Shown here: one piece after another, positions 53,494 through 62,108 of the stretch
How the letters are laid out: every line of letters begins with the position of its first letter
Numbering within the stretch: the stretch's first letter is position 1
Assembly: GCF_017357005.1 (NCBI RefSeq)
Contig: NZ_CP071589.1
Coordinates: 1,860,001-1,924,000, forward strand
Source of the DNA: Staphylococcus simiae
GTDB taxonomy: Bacteria > Bacillota > Bacilli > Staphylococcales > Staphylococcaceae
Direction: 5' to 3'
Length of the DNA: 64,000 bases
The notes under the pieces: generated by a model
Told to the model about the DNA's origin: nothing
Databases searched by the model: none
What the model saw: the letters and a program-made list of their open reading frames with translations, nothing else
Position numbers and translations under genes: made by a program

Positions 53494-54597
53494 CTATTCA
53501 AATATTTGGAATGAATCTTTTACTTTTTCCCAATTTTCACGGATAAGCTGATCATTATTATGAATATACAAATCCATAGTGGTTTGTATATTACTGTGTC
53601 CAAGCCGTTCTTGAACTTGTTTTATATTTTTACTTTTATTATAAAAAATAGTAGCATGAGTGTGCCTTAACAAGTGAGGATGAACCATAATTCCAGTTTT
53701 CTTTCTTAAACGTTTAAATATTGAATTTACATCATTATAGTCTAAAGGTTCTCCAATATTTTTACCTTTAACTTTAATAAACAAAAATTCAGAATCAGTT
53801 GAAACTTCATCTAATACTTCATATAAATAATCATCATATAAATCAATCAAAGCTTGTGAAATGTATATTTTACGTTCCCCACTTTTTAATCTAGCTCCAT
53901 TTTTATTTTTTCTATTTTTCAAAATAATTTGATGTCCATTAGTCAAATCATATTTAATATCATCTATGTAAAGTGACAACAATTCCCCAATACGCAATCC
54001 TGTTTCATATAATAATTGAATCATAAATTTATCCCTAATGTTATTTGATGCTTTTATTAACTCTTTTATTTCACTGGTACTCAATATTTTCATTTTTTCT
54101 TTTGGCACTTTTACTTTTAGTGTATTTGTATATAATAAATCATTTGTATTTACATGATCTAAAAAACTTTTATAAGAAGACTGACGACCTCTTTCTATTA
54201 AAATTGATTTAGCAACGTCAATTTTAGATTTTTTAGTTCTAAATAAGTAATCATAAAAGTTAGTAACTACAGTGATAGTTAAATTAATAGTTTTAGGGCT
54301 TTTTCCATATAATGGTCTATCTTTAAATATAACTTTTTCATATTTATTTGGTGATTTTAACCACATAACAAAATCAACTAAATCATCAAAAGTTACATCT
54401 TTATGATCTTTATTTTTAAATTCTAGGTACATAAAATATCTTTTTAAACAATATGCATAAGTCTTTAAAGTATTCTCACTTTTATCAACACTCTCTAAAT
54501 ACTTTAAATAATAGGTAACATCTTCAACTGGATTTAAATTACTATCAATTATCATAAAGTTCTTTCCCCTGTTAGAATTCACATTTACTATTTTCAT
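53494..54597 (-). CDS. tnpA: Tyrosine recombinase TnpA (Tn554 type)
   Basis: 367 residues, close to Tn554 TnpA (361). An N-terminal SAM-like DNA-binding domain ('LKYLESVDKSENTLKTYAYCLKRYFMYLEF') is followed by the catalytic domain: 'ETGLRIGELLSL' (Arg), 'HPHLLRHTHATIF' (His-x-x-Arg), 'RLGHSNIQTTMDLYIH' (His, Tyr). It is the gene nearest the right end, 175 bases from the junction, as tnpA is in Tn554. Confidence 0.96.
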   Translation of the reverse strand: MKIVNVNSNRGKNFMIIDSNLNPVEDVTYYLKYLESVDKSENTLKTYAYCLKRYFMYLEFKNKDHKDVTFDDLVDFVMWLKSPNKYEKVIFKDRPLYGKSPKTINLTITVVTNFYDYLFRTKKSKIDVAKSILIERGRQSSYKSFLDHVNTNDLLYTNTLKVKVPKEKMKILSTSEIKELIKASNNIRDKFMIQLLYETGLRIGELLSLYIDDIKYDLTNGHQIILKNRKNKNGARLKSGERKIYISQALIDLYDDYLYEVLDEVSTDSEFLFIKVKGKNIGEPLDYNDVNSIFKRLRKKTGIMVHPHLLRHTHATIFYNKSKNIKQVQERLGHSNIQTTMDLYIHNNDQLIRENWEKVKDSFQIFE

Positions 54598-54757
54598 ATT
54601 ATAATCCCTTTCTTAAATTTAATTTAAGAATACACTAATTTAATACATTTTCATATTATACATATAATACGTAATAAAATTAGTTTAGATAACAATTTTT
54701 TCTGTTAAATATCTCGCAATATTGTTATACATATTATACAAAGTAAACTCTAAAGTT

Positions 54758-54771
54758 ATTAATACATATAA
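54758..54771 (-). repeat. Right terminal inverted repeat of the transposon
   Basis: Complement reads TTATATGTATTAAT, one mismatch from the left copy at 47485. The subterminal TTTACTT block is at 54741-54747. Confidence 0.7.
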
Positions 54772-54774
54772 CCT

Positions 54775-55074
54775 TTTGCTACTCTGCCAGAGCAATTTGA
54801 AACTATTCAACAATATATTATGGATCAAAATAAAATTGATCGTCCTGTACTATCAGAAGATCAACTTACTGAATTAAATATTAAATTACATGAAGCTCTG
54901 CAACGATTACGTCCTGTTAAGATTAGATATTACAATGATGGTTTCATAGATACTATGACTTTGACTATACATCGTATTGATTCGATTAATTTTGAAATAG
55001 AAGGATATATTAACCAACGTCAACTTCAGAAATTATCTCTGTTTGATATTTTAGATATTACTATATTGCATTAA
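54775..55074 (+). pseudogene. 3' fragment of host yolD-like gene
   Basis: Continues the host frame with FATLPEQFETIQQYIM and ends at the TAA at 55072-55074 (99 residues). The first available ATG is the one at 54820. No promoter or ribosome site is evident at the junction, so expression is doubtful. The C-terminal half ('LRPVKIRYYNDGFIDTMTLTIHRID') fits the YolD fold. Confidence 0.88.
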
Positions 55075-55081
55075 TTTTAGA

Positions 55082-55160
55082 TTCTCTCATAAATTGGACT
55101 GCTACATATTTATTTTAAATTATCTACTTTTTATTTATCAGTCTTAAAATAAGGCATATC
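55082..55160 (+). repeat. Short intergenic repeat, family 2, copy B
   Basis: TTCTCTCATAAATTGGACT, GCTACATATTTATTTTAAAT, CTACTTTTTATTTATCAGTC, TTAAAATAAGGCA. It is the longest match to copy A. Confidence 0.6.
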
Positions 55161-55189
55161 TAAATTTATTAATACTTAGATAAAGTAAA

Positions 55190-55222
55190 AAAGAGGCTGA
55201 ACATAAATTGTTCAACCTCTTC
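55190..55222 (-). terminator. Terminator of the 57-residue gene
   Basis: AAGAGGTTGAA / TTCAGCCTCTT on the minus strand with one G-U pair, followed by TTTTTTAC. Confidence 0.8.
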
Positions 55223-55232
55223 ATAAAAAATA

Positions 55233-55406
55233 TTAGCTATTTTTACTTTCGATATCAGAAATAATTTCTTTTGTTTTTCTTTCGATATCTTCAAAGTCTT
55301 TTTTGAAAATATAAGCGAAAACAGCTACGCCAACACCAGCAACTACAGTTGTAATTGCTAATAAGCTAAATACAAATTTAAATAAACCTTTAATAAAGTT
55401 CCACAT
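55233..55406 (-). CDS. Small conserved membrane protein (57 residues)
   Basis: ATG at 55406 with GAGGTG upstream. It reads MWNFIKGLFKFVFSLLAITT and then a continued hydrophobic segment to about residue 33, then a charged tail 'KKDFEDIERKTKEIISDIESKNS'. One membrane helix with an N-terminal amphipathic start and a cytosolic acidic/basic tail is predicted. I recall similar small proteins in staphylococci, but no function. It has its own terminator. Confidence 0.75.
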   Translation of the reverse strand: MWNFIKGLFKFVFSLLAITTVVAGVGVAVFAYIFKKDFEDIERKTKEIISDIESKNS

Positions 55407-55827
55407 TCTAAATTCACCTCTATAAAATAATATACCAATCTACAATTCATTATACTATCATATTTAGAATAATCATTAAATATATACCCATTCTCTAAAA
55501 AAATATGCATCCAACATAATTAGTCAACAATATAAAAAATCGAAGCACCATAAAGTGATGCTCCGATATTGTCTTTATGCTTTATATAATAACGTTGATT
55601 ATCTATTAATAAATTCTTTATGTTAAGATAACTATACATTAGAACAATTTTAGTAAGTCCACCAACTGTATACTCTTTGCTTTACTGAATGATAAAATCT
55701 GTACACTTATCATTCACCTCCAATAATTAAACATTTATGTTTTAATTGTAACTTATATTTTTACAAACACAATTAATATAAAATTACATTTTTATTACAA
55801 TTATACCAAAATAAAGGATGTGTAATA
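55407..55827. other. Gene-poor stretch with a small-RNA-like unit
   Basis: 421 bases. The right part should contain the promoter of the C45-type hydrolase. The middle (55531-55735) looks like an independent short transcript on the minus strand, described separately. Nothing else was recognised. Confidence 0.5.
55531..55735 (-). ncRNA. Candidate small RNA or micro-peptide gene
   Basis: A canonical minus-strand terminator (CGGAGCATCA-CTTTA-TGGTGCTTCG followed by ATTTTTTAT, 55535-55563) has no annotated gene in front of it. About 150 bases upstream is a strong ribosome site (GGAGGTGA, 55714-55721). Two micro-frames follow it: an ATG at 55713 giving 24 residues (MISVQILSFSKAKSIQLVDL and four more), only 3 bases from GGAGG, and a GTG at 55706 giving 18 residues (MYRFYHSVKQRVYSWWTY) at 10-base spacing. 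It could be a small RNA, a leader peptide or a dual-function RNA. Confidence 0.5.
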
Positions 55828-56868
55828 ATGCAACAAGTGACATCAGATATTATGACCTTTAGAGGCTCTCACTTTGATTTAGGTGTAGCGACTGCCAAAT
55901 GGCTACAGCAAACGCCCTTATTAAGTAATCGCCAACAAGAATGGAAAAAGCGTATACCGAGATTTGATATAGACATTAATGAAACTTATCAAATTTATCA
56001 AACTTATGCGCCTCAAATTTGGGATGAATTGATGGGATTACAAAGTGTATTAAAGTTACCAACGAGACAAATCATCTTGAATTTTGGTCATTTTCGTTTT
56101 ACTGATTTAAAAGAAAGTGGTTGCACCGTATTTCAAGGCCAAGATTATTTAGTAAGAAACTATGATTATCATCCTGCTACATACGATGGCAGATATTTAT
56201 TATATCAACCAACAGATGGTGGCCTAGCACAAATAGGTCCTACATCAAGAGTAACTGGTCGTATGGACGGCATGAACGAAGCGGGATTAGCTATGGCCTA
56301 TAACTTTATGCACCGTAAACATCCTGCGAATGGTTTCGTTTGTTATATGATTGGTCGCTTAATATTGGAATATTGCAGCAATGTTACAGAAGCAATCCAA
56401 TTATTAAAAAACATTCCACATAGAAGTTCGTTTAGTTATATATTAATGGACAAGGAATTAAATCACGTTATTGTAGAAGTCACTCCACGCTCTATTGATG
56501 TACGTCACGATATATTTTGTACAAACCATTTTGAAATACTGACTCATGAGAATCGCAATTATACTAAAGAGTCTACTGAACGACTAGCACGGGTAATGAA
56601 ACAAACACCTGAACATATCGATATGCATACAGCGTTCAAGATATTTAATGACCCTCTATATGAAATTTACAGTAAATTATTCAGAAGTTGGTCAGGCACG
56701 ATACATACATCTATGTATCACCCACAAAGTTTAACAGCTTATATGACATTAGGTGAAAATAAACCACCAGAAATGATTGATTTCAATTCTTGGTTGGAAG
56801 GTAATGAATTATCCATTAGTCAATTTACTGGTCACATTGACACAGATTTAACCTTTGCCAATATATAA
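55828..56868 (+). CDS. C45-type autoproteolytic acyltransferase/hydrolase-like protein
   Basis: 346 residues. The N-terminal nucleophile is probably C99 in 'LKESGCTVFQGQDYLVRNYDYHP', exposed by self-cleavage after Gly98, with 'RNYDYHP' and 'GRMDGMNEAGLAMAYNF' as flanking Ntn-hydrolase motifs, as in the acyl-CoA:6-aminopenicillanate acyltransferase and choloylglycine hydrolase families. The substrate is unknown, likely a linear amide. No signal peptide. AAAGGATG precedes the ATG. Confidence 0.8.
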   Translation: MQQVTSDIMTFRGSHFDLGVATAKWLQQTPLLSNRQQEWKKRIPRFDIDINETYQIYQTYAPQIWDELMGLQSVLKLPTRQIILNFGHFRFTDLKESGCTVFQGQDYLVRNYDYHPATYDGRYLLYQPTDGGLAQIGPTSRVTGRMDGMNEAGLAMAYNFMHRKHPANGFVCYMIGRLILEYCSNVTEAIQLLKNIPHRSSFSYILMDKELNHVIVEVTPRSIDVRHDIFCTNHFEILTHENRNYTKESTERLARVMKQTPEHIDMHTAFKIFNDPLYEIYSKLFRSWSGTIHTSMYHPQSLTAYMTLGENKPPEMIDFNSWLEGNELSISQFTGHIDTDLTFANI

Positions 56869-56874
56869 CAATAG

Positions 56875-57035
56875 AAGGGGGTTGGATAGAAATAAATTTT
56901 ATATAAAATTTATTTCTATCCAACCCCTGCAAGACTGACTAGGTTTGTAAAACGTTGATTTATCAACCTTTTACAAACCAGACAGTTACTGCTAAATGCT
57001 TAAATTTAGTCTGAAATGATTATGTTCTAGACTCT
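56875..57035 (-). repeat. Two-stem intergenic repeat, family 1, copy 5 (reverse)
   Basis: AGGGGGTTGGATAGAAATAA / TTATTTCTATCCAACCCCT forms a long stem. Then GACTGACTAGGTTTGTAAAA, GTTGATTTATCAAC, TTTTACAAACC and CAGACAGTTACTGC. It lies between convergent genes and probably ends both transcripts. Confidence 0.8.
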
Positions 57036-57081
57036 TCTAGTTTATTATTATCTCACACCGCCTACTATCCATTAACTTCTA

Positions 57082-57927
57082 TTAATCGATGTCGATGTCA
57101 CCATCAATAGTATAGAATTCTAAAACATTGTCACTATTACCTACTTTACCATTTTTAAAAGCCTTATTATGAATTAAACTTTTTCCAGTACCAGGGTTCA
57201 ATTTCAATATTGTATTAACGGGTTTCTCAGCGTATTCAAACGAAATGTCACCTTCTTTAGTTGAGGCTTTGACGTCAGACTGTGCCGGCATTTTTTTAAA
57301 TTTAACTTCACCATGATCATTAATAAATATAGTTTGCTTTAATTTACTATTAATGATAGATAGCTTACCACCTTTTAACTTGAAATCACTATTAACTATG
57401 TTGCTATTTTTTATATATAAATCTTTACTAAAATTTGTATATAGGTTTACATTATCAAATTGAACATTATCTAAATTAAAGTCACCAGTATGATTAATAA
57501 TATTACTATCATTCAATGCTATACCAGAAATTTTTAAATGACCTGCATCCATATCAATATTTAAGGATTTTATTTTATTATCAGGAACTTCTATCGTTAA
57601 TTGTTTTTTATTATGATAAAAAGGGTTCAAATCCGTAGAATACCCTCTGTTCTTATTTTGTGAATCTCTTACTTTAAGACATTTATCTTTAATTTTAGTT
57701 TGAATATGATTATCACCATTGTATGTTATCTTGAATTGACTACCTTTTTTTAATGTTAAATTGCTATTATCTAATTTAACATCTAAACGGTTAAATATAT
57801 CTTGTTGAAACGTCTTGTCATAATTTTGGGTATCATATTTATCTTTATCAAAGACAAACCAAGTTGTCGTGGCAGCAATAAAAAAGACAATAAATACACT
57901 TATACCGATAAAAAAGAGCTTTTTCAT
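57082..57927 (-). CDS. DUF4097-type beta-repeat membrane-anchored protein
   Basis: 281 residues. One N-terminal transmembrane helix ('LFFIGISVFIVFFIAATTTWFVF') and an external domain of short beta strands ('LNIDMDAGHLKISGIALNDSNIINHTGDFNLDNVQFDNVNLYTNFSKDLYIKNSNI'), as in DUF4097 proteins. Function unknown. Its ATG overlaps the stop of the DUF1700 gene (ATGA), a frequent pairing that usually also has a PadR-family regulator; none is seen here. Confidence 0.8.
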   Translation of the reverse strand: MKKLFFIGISVFIVFFIAATTTWFVFDKDKYDTQNYDKTFQQDIFNRLDVKLDNSNLTLKKGSQFKITYNGDNHIQTKIKDKCLKVRDSQNKNRGYSTDLNPFYHNKKQLTIEVPDNKIKSLNIDMDAGHLKISGIALNDSNIINHTGDFNLDNVQFDNVNLYTNFSKDLYIKNSNIVNSDFKLKGGKLSIINSKLKQTIFINDHGEVKFKKMPAQSDVKASTKEGDISFEYAEKPVNTILKLNPGTGKSLIHNKAFKNGKVGNSDNVLEFYTIDGDIDID

Positions 57928-58481
57928 TTTTTGACGCTCCCTTTAACTGTTTTAATATACCAAGTTAAGTATTTTAAAATAATGCGATATATATACTCTA
58001 ATACTTTAAATATTATAATGATACATACTAAACCAATCCCCGAATAAGAAATAGCAAATAAAATATTACTTATTGAGTCATATATACCTTTTAAAAAAGC
58101 ATTGATGATCAAGAGAATTGGACAGAATAATAACGTTAAAGATAATAAAAATAGCAATAAAATAATAATACCAATTAAAGTTACAGGTATTAAAATTACA
58201 AACATTGACAATATACCTAAACTTAACGATGCTATGACAGCGCGAGCGATATTAGTAAAATTAGGTTTGATTTGAGCATAGTCAATAATATTTTGTGCTT
58301 TTACTTCATTAGCTACATCATAAGGATCTTTTAATTTTTTTATGATTTTTTCTTCTGATTCACCATTTAATTCTTGTTCATAAAAGTACGTTTCATATTC
58401 ATACATTTTTTGATCGATTAATGGTCTTGGCAAACCTTTAAGTGAGGTTTCTAATTCATTTAAATACGTAATCTTATTCAT
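57924..58481 (-). CDS. DUF1700/HAAS-domain membrane protein
   Basis: 185 residues from the ATG at 58481 (AGGATGA). The N-terminal domain 'YLNELETSLKGLPRPLIDQKMYEYETYFYEQELNGESEEKIIKKLKDPYDVANEV' is the HAAS-type fold found in DUF1700 proteins, followed by about three transmembrane helices. It is thought to work with DUF4097 proteins in envelope stress signalling, but evidence is thin. Confidence 0.82.
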   Translation of the reverse strand: MNKITYLNELETSLKGLPRPLIDQKMYEYETYFYEQELNGESEEKIIKKLKDPYDVANEVKAQNIIDYAQIKPNFTNIARAVIASLSLGILSMFVILIPVTLIGIIILLLFLLSLTLLFCPILLIINAFLKGIYDSISNILFAISYSGIGLVCIIIIFKVLEYIYRIILKYLTWYIKTVKGSVKK

Positions 58482-58545
58482 ATTAGTCACTCATCCTGAT
58501 TATCATATTCAATACTCTCTTTTTCTGTGATTAAATCTAACAACG

Positions 58546-59100
58546 CTAATGACTGAAAAATTCAATACGTTTAATTTCACGATTTTCACATAATAAATTT
58601 AATTTCATGTGATGGTCACGATCTAAGTATTTAATTGATTCATATTTCTTACCTATAATGTTCTTTTTATAATTAAAGCCTAATTGGTTAATGACATCAT
58701 CAATTGATTCTCCAATATTACCATCAAAGCTAGTATTGACCGTACTATCTTTTACAAGCATAATACCTTTAACTACGTTATCTTTTTGTCTAACTTTGAC
58801 TGTTAAATTAGGATGTTCTTTATCACTATAAAATTTAAATCTTTCCATTTTAATTTTTTTATTAATTTCATAACCTTTGTCATTAAATGTTTGGTTTAGC
58901 TGTATGTTATTTATTGTCGTATCTGATAAATCTACTGTTTTTGTTTGACGATATTGTTGCAGTCCAATAACTACTAATATGGCACAAATCAAAAAAAGAC
59001 CAAATACTATCCAGCGATTTTGAATTCGCAACGAGGTCACCACTTTCCATTTTATTAATTTAAATATAGCATATGCTTTTATTTGTTTCATCTTTAACAA
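58546..59100 (-). CDS. Unknown single-pass membrane protein
   Basis: Up to 184 residues; the true start may be the TTG at 59031 (about 161 residues, after a GTGGTGA-like site), since the first 23 codons look weakly coding. A transmembrane helix ('RWIVFGLFLICAILVVIGL') precedes an external domain with 'MLVKDSTVNTSFDGNIGESIDDVINQLGFNYKK'. I do not recognise the family. It is separate from the DUF1700 gene by 64 bases. Confidence 0.6.
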   Translation of the reverse strand: MLKMKQIKAYAIFKLIKWKVVTSLRIQNRWIVFGLFLICAILVVIGLQQYRQTKTVDLSDTTINNIQLNQTFNDKGYEINKKIKMERFKFYSDKEHPNLTVKVRQKDNVVKGIMLVKDSTVNTSFDGNIGESIDDVINQLGFNYKKNIIGKKYESIKYLDRDHHMKLNLLCENREIKRIEFFSH

Positions 59101-59192
59101 GATTTAACATAAATAATGCAATTAATTTATTTTATTACCTTTTATTAACATAAATTGGTATAATATTGTAAATGCTAAAGGAGGTTTTTACG

Positions 59193-59756
59193 ATGACAAA
59201 TTTAGAAACTTATTTCAAAAATAGTCAGCCATTAAATGATTATATTGATAGTATGAAAACTAACAAAGATAATATCAGCGAAATCTATCAATCATTTGAC
59301 ATGCCAAATGACAGTGAACGCCTTAATAAAATCAGCAACATGGACTACTCTAAAGTATTAGTCATTACTGAAGACTGGTGTGGCGATGCCATGATGAATT
59401 TGCCAATTTTAAAACATATCAGTGAAGCTTTAAATCTTGAAGTACGTGTTTTCCATAGAGATGATGATACACGCTTAATTGACCAATACTTAACAAATGG
59501 TAAATCTCGCTCAATTCCTATTTTTGTATTCTTGAATGATCAATATGAACAAGAAACTGTTTGGGGTCCAAGAGCTTCTGAAGTACAAAAATTTGTGACT
59601 GATTTACGTAATGATAAATTGCCAAGTAAAGACCATCCAGATTATAATGACTTAGAAAAAGAAACACATTTAATTATTTCTAACCGTTATAAAACAGATG
59701 CTACATTCTGGAAAGCAGTTTATAATTCTATCTTAAATAAACTCGAAACTAAATAA
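59193..59756 (+). CDS. Thioredoxin-like protein with a single active-site Cys
   Basis: 187 residues from the ATG at 59193 (AAAGGAGG, 8-base spacing). The thioredoxin fold shows 'VLVITEDWCGDAMMNLPILKHI' and the cis-Pro region 'SRSIPIFVFLND'. The motif is WCGD, lacking the second Cys of WCxxC, so a normal disulfide reductase is unlikely; a monothiol or structural function is more probable. Similar proteins are common in staphylococci and bacilli. No signal peptide. Confidence 0.85.
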   Translation: MTNLETYFKNSQPLNDYIDSMKTNKDNISEIYQSFDMPNDSERLNKISNMDYSKVLVITEDWCGDAMMNLPILKHISEALNLEVRVFHRDDDTRLIDQYLTNGKSRSIPIFVFLNDQYEQETVWGPRASEVQKFVTDLRNDKLPSKDHPDYNDLEKETHLIISNRYKTDATFWKAVYNSILNKLETK

Positions 59757-59763
59757 AACAATA

Positions 59764-59810
59764 CAAAAGCGAGTCATATTCGATACTTCGATCAATGACT
59801 CGCTTTTATT
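59764..59810. terminator. Bidirectional terminator between the thioredoxin-like gene and pmtD
   Basis: AAAAGCGAGTCAT / ATGACTCGCTTTT stem with inner CGATACTTCG, A-rich before and TATTTTAATT after. It closes two convergent units. Confidence 0.85.
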
Positions 59811-59814
59811 TTAA

Positions 59815-60555
59815 TTAAATATCCTTTTTAGCCGCATATAATACACTAATTATGAATAACACAATGATAGATGCAATAGAAATGAACCATTGCCAATTGG
59901 TAAAATCAATATTAACTTCTGTCATTTTATTAGTTAGATACGTAAATGGTAAATATTTAAATGACTTATTAATTTTATCTCCAATAGTTGGTATCAAGCC
60001 AATTAATGGTTGAATAAAAGGCACTATTAGCAGTAAAAAGATACCTAATGTGAATATCACCGCTGTTTGCTGCACCACTAATGTCACGAATAACAACACT
60101 AATCCAAAGAATAAGAAGAAGATTAAATAAAACCAAATATTATTTAAAAATTTATCTCCATCTAAAGCTTTTCCTTTTGTTGATTGTTGCAATATCATCA
60201 TTAAAATATATTGTAATAATGTAAATAATAAAGAAATTCCAACAATTGATATTGTTTTTGCGACAATATAACCAATACGGCTCTTCATTTTACTCATATA
60301 CAACTGTATTGTCCCTTGAGAATAATCACGAGTTATCGTTTTAATAATAAATAATAACCCTATGAATAAAAATAGCCAATTAGATAACGCGAATACCATG
60401 TCGTAATTCACTTCATGTGATGGATTGTTTTTGGCATTAGACATTAACATCGTTTGCATCGTTGATAATCCAGCAACCACAATAAGTGATATATATGTTA
60501 ATGGACTTTTTAAAATACTATAAAAATCAAATTTAACGAGTTGGAATATATTCAT
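59815..60555 (-). CDS. pmtD: PSM exporter permease PmtD
   Basis: 246 residues, six transmembrane segments of the ABC-2 type. 'ITRDYSQGTIQLYMSKMKSRIGYIVAKTISI' is the usual loop before the third helix. With PmtC it forms one half of the exporter that removes phenol-soluble modulins from the cytosol and gives self-protection. Its ATG touches the pmtC stop (TAATG). Confidence 0.93.
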   Translation of the reverse strand: MNIFQLVKFDFYSILKSPLTYISLIVVAGLSTMQTMLMSNAKNNPSHEVNYDMVFALSNWLFLFIGLLFIIKTITRDYSQGTIQLYMSKMKSRIGYIVAKTISIVGISLLFTLLQYILMMILQQSTKGKALDGDKFLNNIWFYLIFFLFFGLVLLFVTLVVQQTAVIFTLGIFLLLIVPFIQPLIGLIPTIGDKINKSFKYLPFTYLTNKMTEVNIDFTNWQWFISIASIIVLFIISVLYAAKKDI

Positions 60556-61427
60556 TAGTTATCACCTCTTTGATTAATATTGAAGTACGTATCACGTAGT
60601 GAACTCTTACGTGTTTCAATATATTGTGGGTAGATATTTGCTTTAGCTAACAATTTTAATAATTGCTCATAATTATTTTGAGATTTAATCATGATATGGC
60701 CATCTGCTTTTTCAGATTGTTTAATATCAAATTCTACTGATAGTGCCTCAATAGCTTGATCGAACTGAGCATGATTAACAGTAATTAGCGTCACTTCTTG
60801 AGGTCCACCATCTTTCATATTAATATCTTGTACAAAATGACCATCTCTTAAGAAGATTGCTCTATCACAAATCAACTCAATATCCTCTAATTTATGACTT
60901 GAAATAAGTATTTTCATACCTAATTCTTGTACTAAACTTTGTATAGTTGTTAAGACGTCGATTGAACCATCTGGATCCATACCATTTGTTGGCTCATCCA
61001 ATATTAAATATTTAGGTTTATTCATTAAAGACACCGCGATTGCTAACTTCTGTTTCATTCCCATAGAATATTTCTTAACTTTTTTCTTCACATATGGTCT
61101 CATACCAAATGCATCGATAATTTTATCAGTATATGCTTTATCAAAACCTTGTCCTAAGACTTGAGCAAATAATTTTAAATTATATAAACCTGATTTATTG
61201 TCATATAATTTGGGATGTTCAATTAAAAATCCAACATTATCTTTATGATTTAATGCTACTTTTCCTTTGAAATTTATAATATTACCATTCATGACTTTCA
61301 TTAATGTTGTCTTACCAACACCATTTTTACCAATTAATCCGACAATTTGACTTGTTCCAAAATCAAAATTAATATCATCTAATACTTTTTGTGTACCATA
61401 TTGTTTAGTAATATTTTCTAATTTCAT
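60555..61427 (-). CDS. pmtC: PSM exporter ATPase PmtC
   Basis: 290 residues from the ATG at 61427 (AAAGGAGG). Walker A 'GLIGKNGVGKTTLMKVM', signature 'KYSMGMKQKLAIAVS', Walker B 'YLILDEPTNGMDP' and the switch His in 'ILISSHKLEDIE' are all present. It powers PSM export with PmtD. Confidence 0.95.
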   Translation of the reverse strand: MKLENITKQYGTQKVLDDINFDFGTSQIVGLIGKNGVGKTTLMKVMNGNIINFKGKVALNHKDNVGFLIEHPKLYDNKSGLYNLKLFAQVLGQGFDKAYTDKIIDAFGMRPYVKKKVKKYSMGMKQKLAIAVSLMNKPKYLILDEPTNGMDPDGSIDVLTTIQSLVQELGMKILISSHKLEDIELICDRAIFLRDGHFVQDINMKDGGPQEVTLITVNHAQFDQAIEALSVEFDIKQSEKADGHIMIKSQNNYEQLLKLLAKANIYPQYIETRKSSLRDTYFNINQRGDN

Positions 61428-61439
61428 CAAAGTCCTCCT

Positions 61440-62108
61440 TTAAATTGATTGACGCGTTATTTTTTTATACTGAATAAAGTAATTAATCATTAATGCTACA
61501 ATACTTATGGCAATGAGACCATAATTTAATATGTAGACATAGTACTTTGGTAATGTAAAACGATTAAAAATAAAATAATCGACAAAATTTATCACTATAG
61601 CAATAAACAAAGGTAACAACCAAGCAATAGTTATAATATAAAATATATATGATATATAACTTCTACGTAATTCAGTCATTTTACTAAAAGCAACAGGTAA
61701 TGATAAAAAGTTAGCTACAATAAAATTAAAGAACGTAGGAAAATAAATATCGTTAACGCCTAATGACATTGAATTATCGTCGTATAAGTATAGAACCAAG
61801 GCACCTAAAAAAGTAAAAATGATACAAGTAATATAATTTGAGTTTAATAAGTCCTTTTTAGAAACAGGTAAACTACCAAATATAAAATAGGAATTGTTAC
61901 CACCTAAGCGTTTATGCACTCTAAATAAATGGCCAGAATCAAGTATAAAAACAACAAAAACTAATATAAATGCTAAGAACCCAAAAATATAATAAGTTAT
62001 AGAGTCTTTAGCAAAAGAGGCGTAAATTGGGTAAAACAGTAATGCAATAGCATATGTAATAAGTGTCAGCTGGCGTAATTTCAAATTTCTCATAATCAGG
62101 TTTTTCAT
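61440..62108 (-). CDS. pmtB: PSM exporter permease PmtB
   Basis: 222 residues, five or six transmembrane segments, ABC-2-like. 'VHKRLGGNNSYFIFGSLPVSKKDLLNSNYI' is the cytosolic loop. Its ATG overlaps the pmtA stop (ATGA). It is the membrane partner of PmtA. Confidence 0.93.
   Translation of the reverse strand: MKNLIMRNLKLRQLTLITYAIALLFYPIYASFAKDSITYYIFGFLAFILVFVVFILDSGHLFRVHKRLGGNNSYFIFGSLPVSKKDLLNSNYITCIIFTFLGALVLYLYDDNSMSLGVNDIYFPTFFNFIVANFLSLPVAFSKMTELRRSYISYIFYIITIAWLLPLFIAIVINFVDYFIFNRFTLPKYYVYILNYGLIAISIVALMINYFIQYKKITRQSI

Larger units (their letters stand above)
47478..54777 (-). mobile_element. Tn554-family transposon carrying arsenic genes and a yolD homologue
   Basis: About 7.3 kb. 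Three genes tnpA, tnpB and tnpC run from the right end inwards, the Tn554 arrangement. Cargo: yolD homologue, a 64-residue protein, arsR, arsP, arsM and a Cys-rich peptide. Ends are set by the two halves of the host yolD gene: CCATTC at 47478-47483 on the left and CCTTTT at 54772-54777 on the right take the place of the host CCATTT, like the 6-base core of Tn554 sites. There is no target duplication. Just inside lie TTATATGTACTAAT (left) and its inverted near-copy (right). Confidence 0.9.

Noticed and set aside
55639..55713. Phenol-soluble modulin gene (24 codons)
   Set aside because: The length is right, but the peptide lacks the strong amphipathic pattern and the ribosome site is only 3 bases from the ATG.
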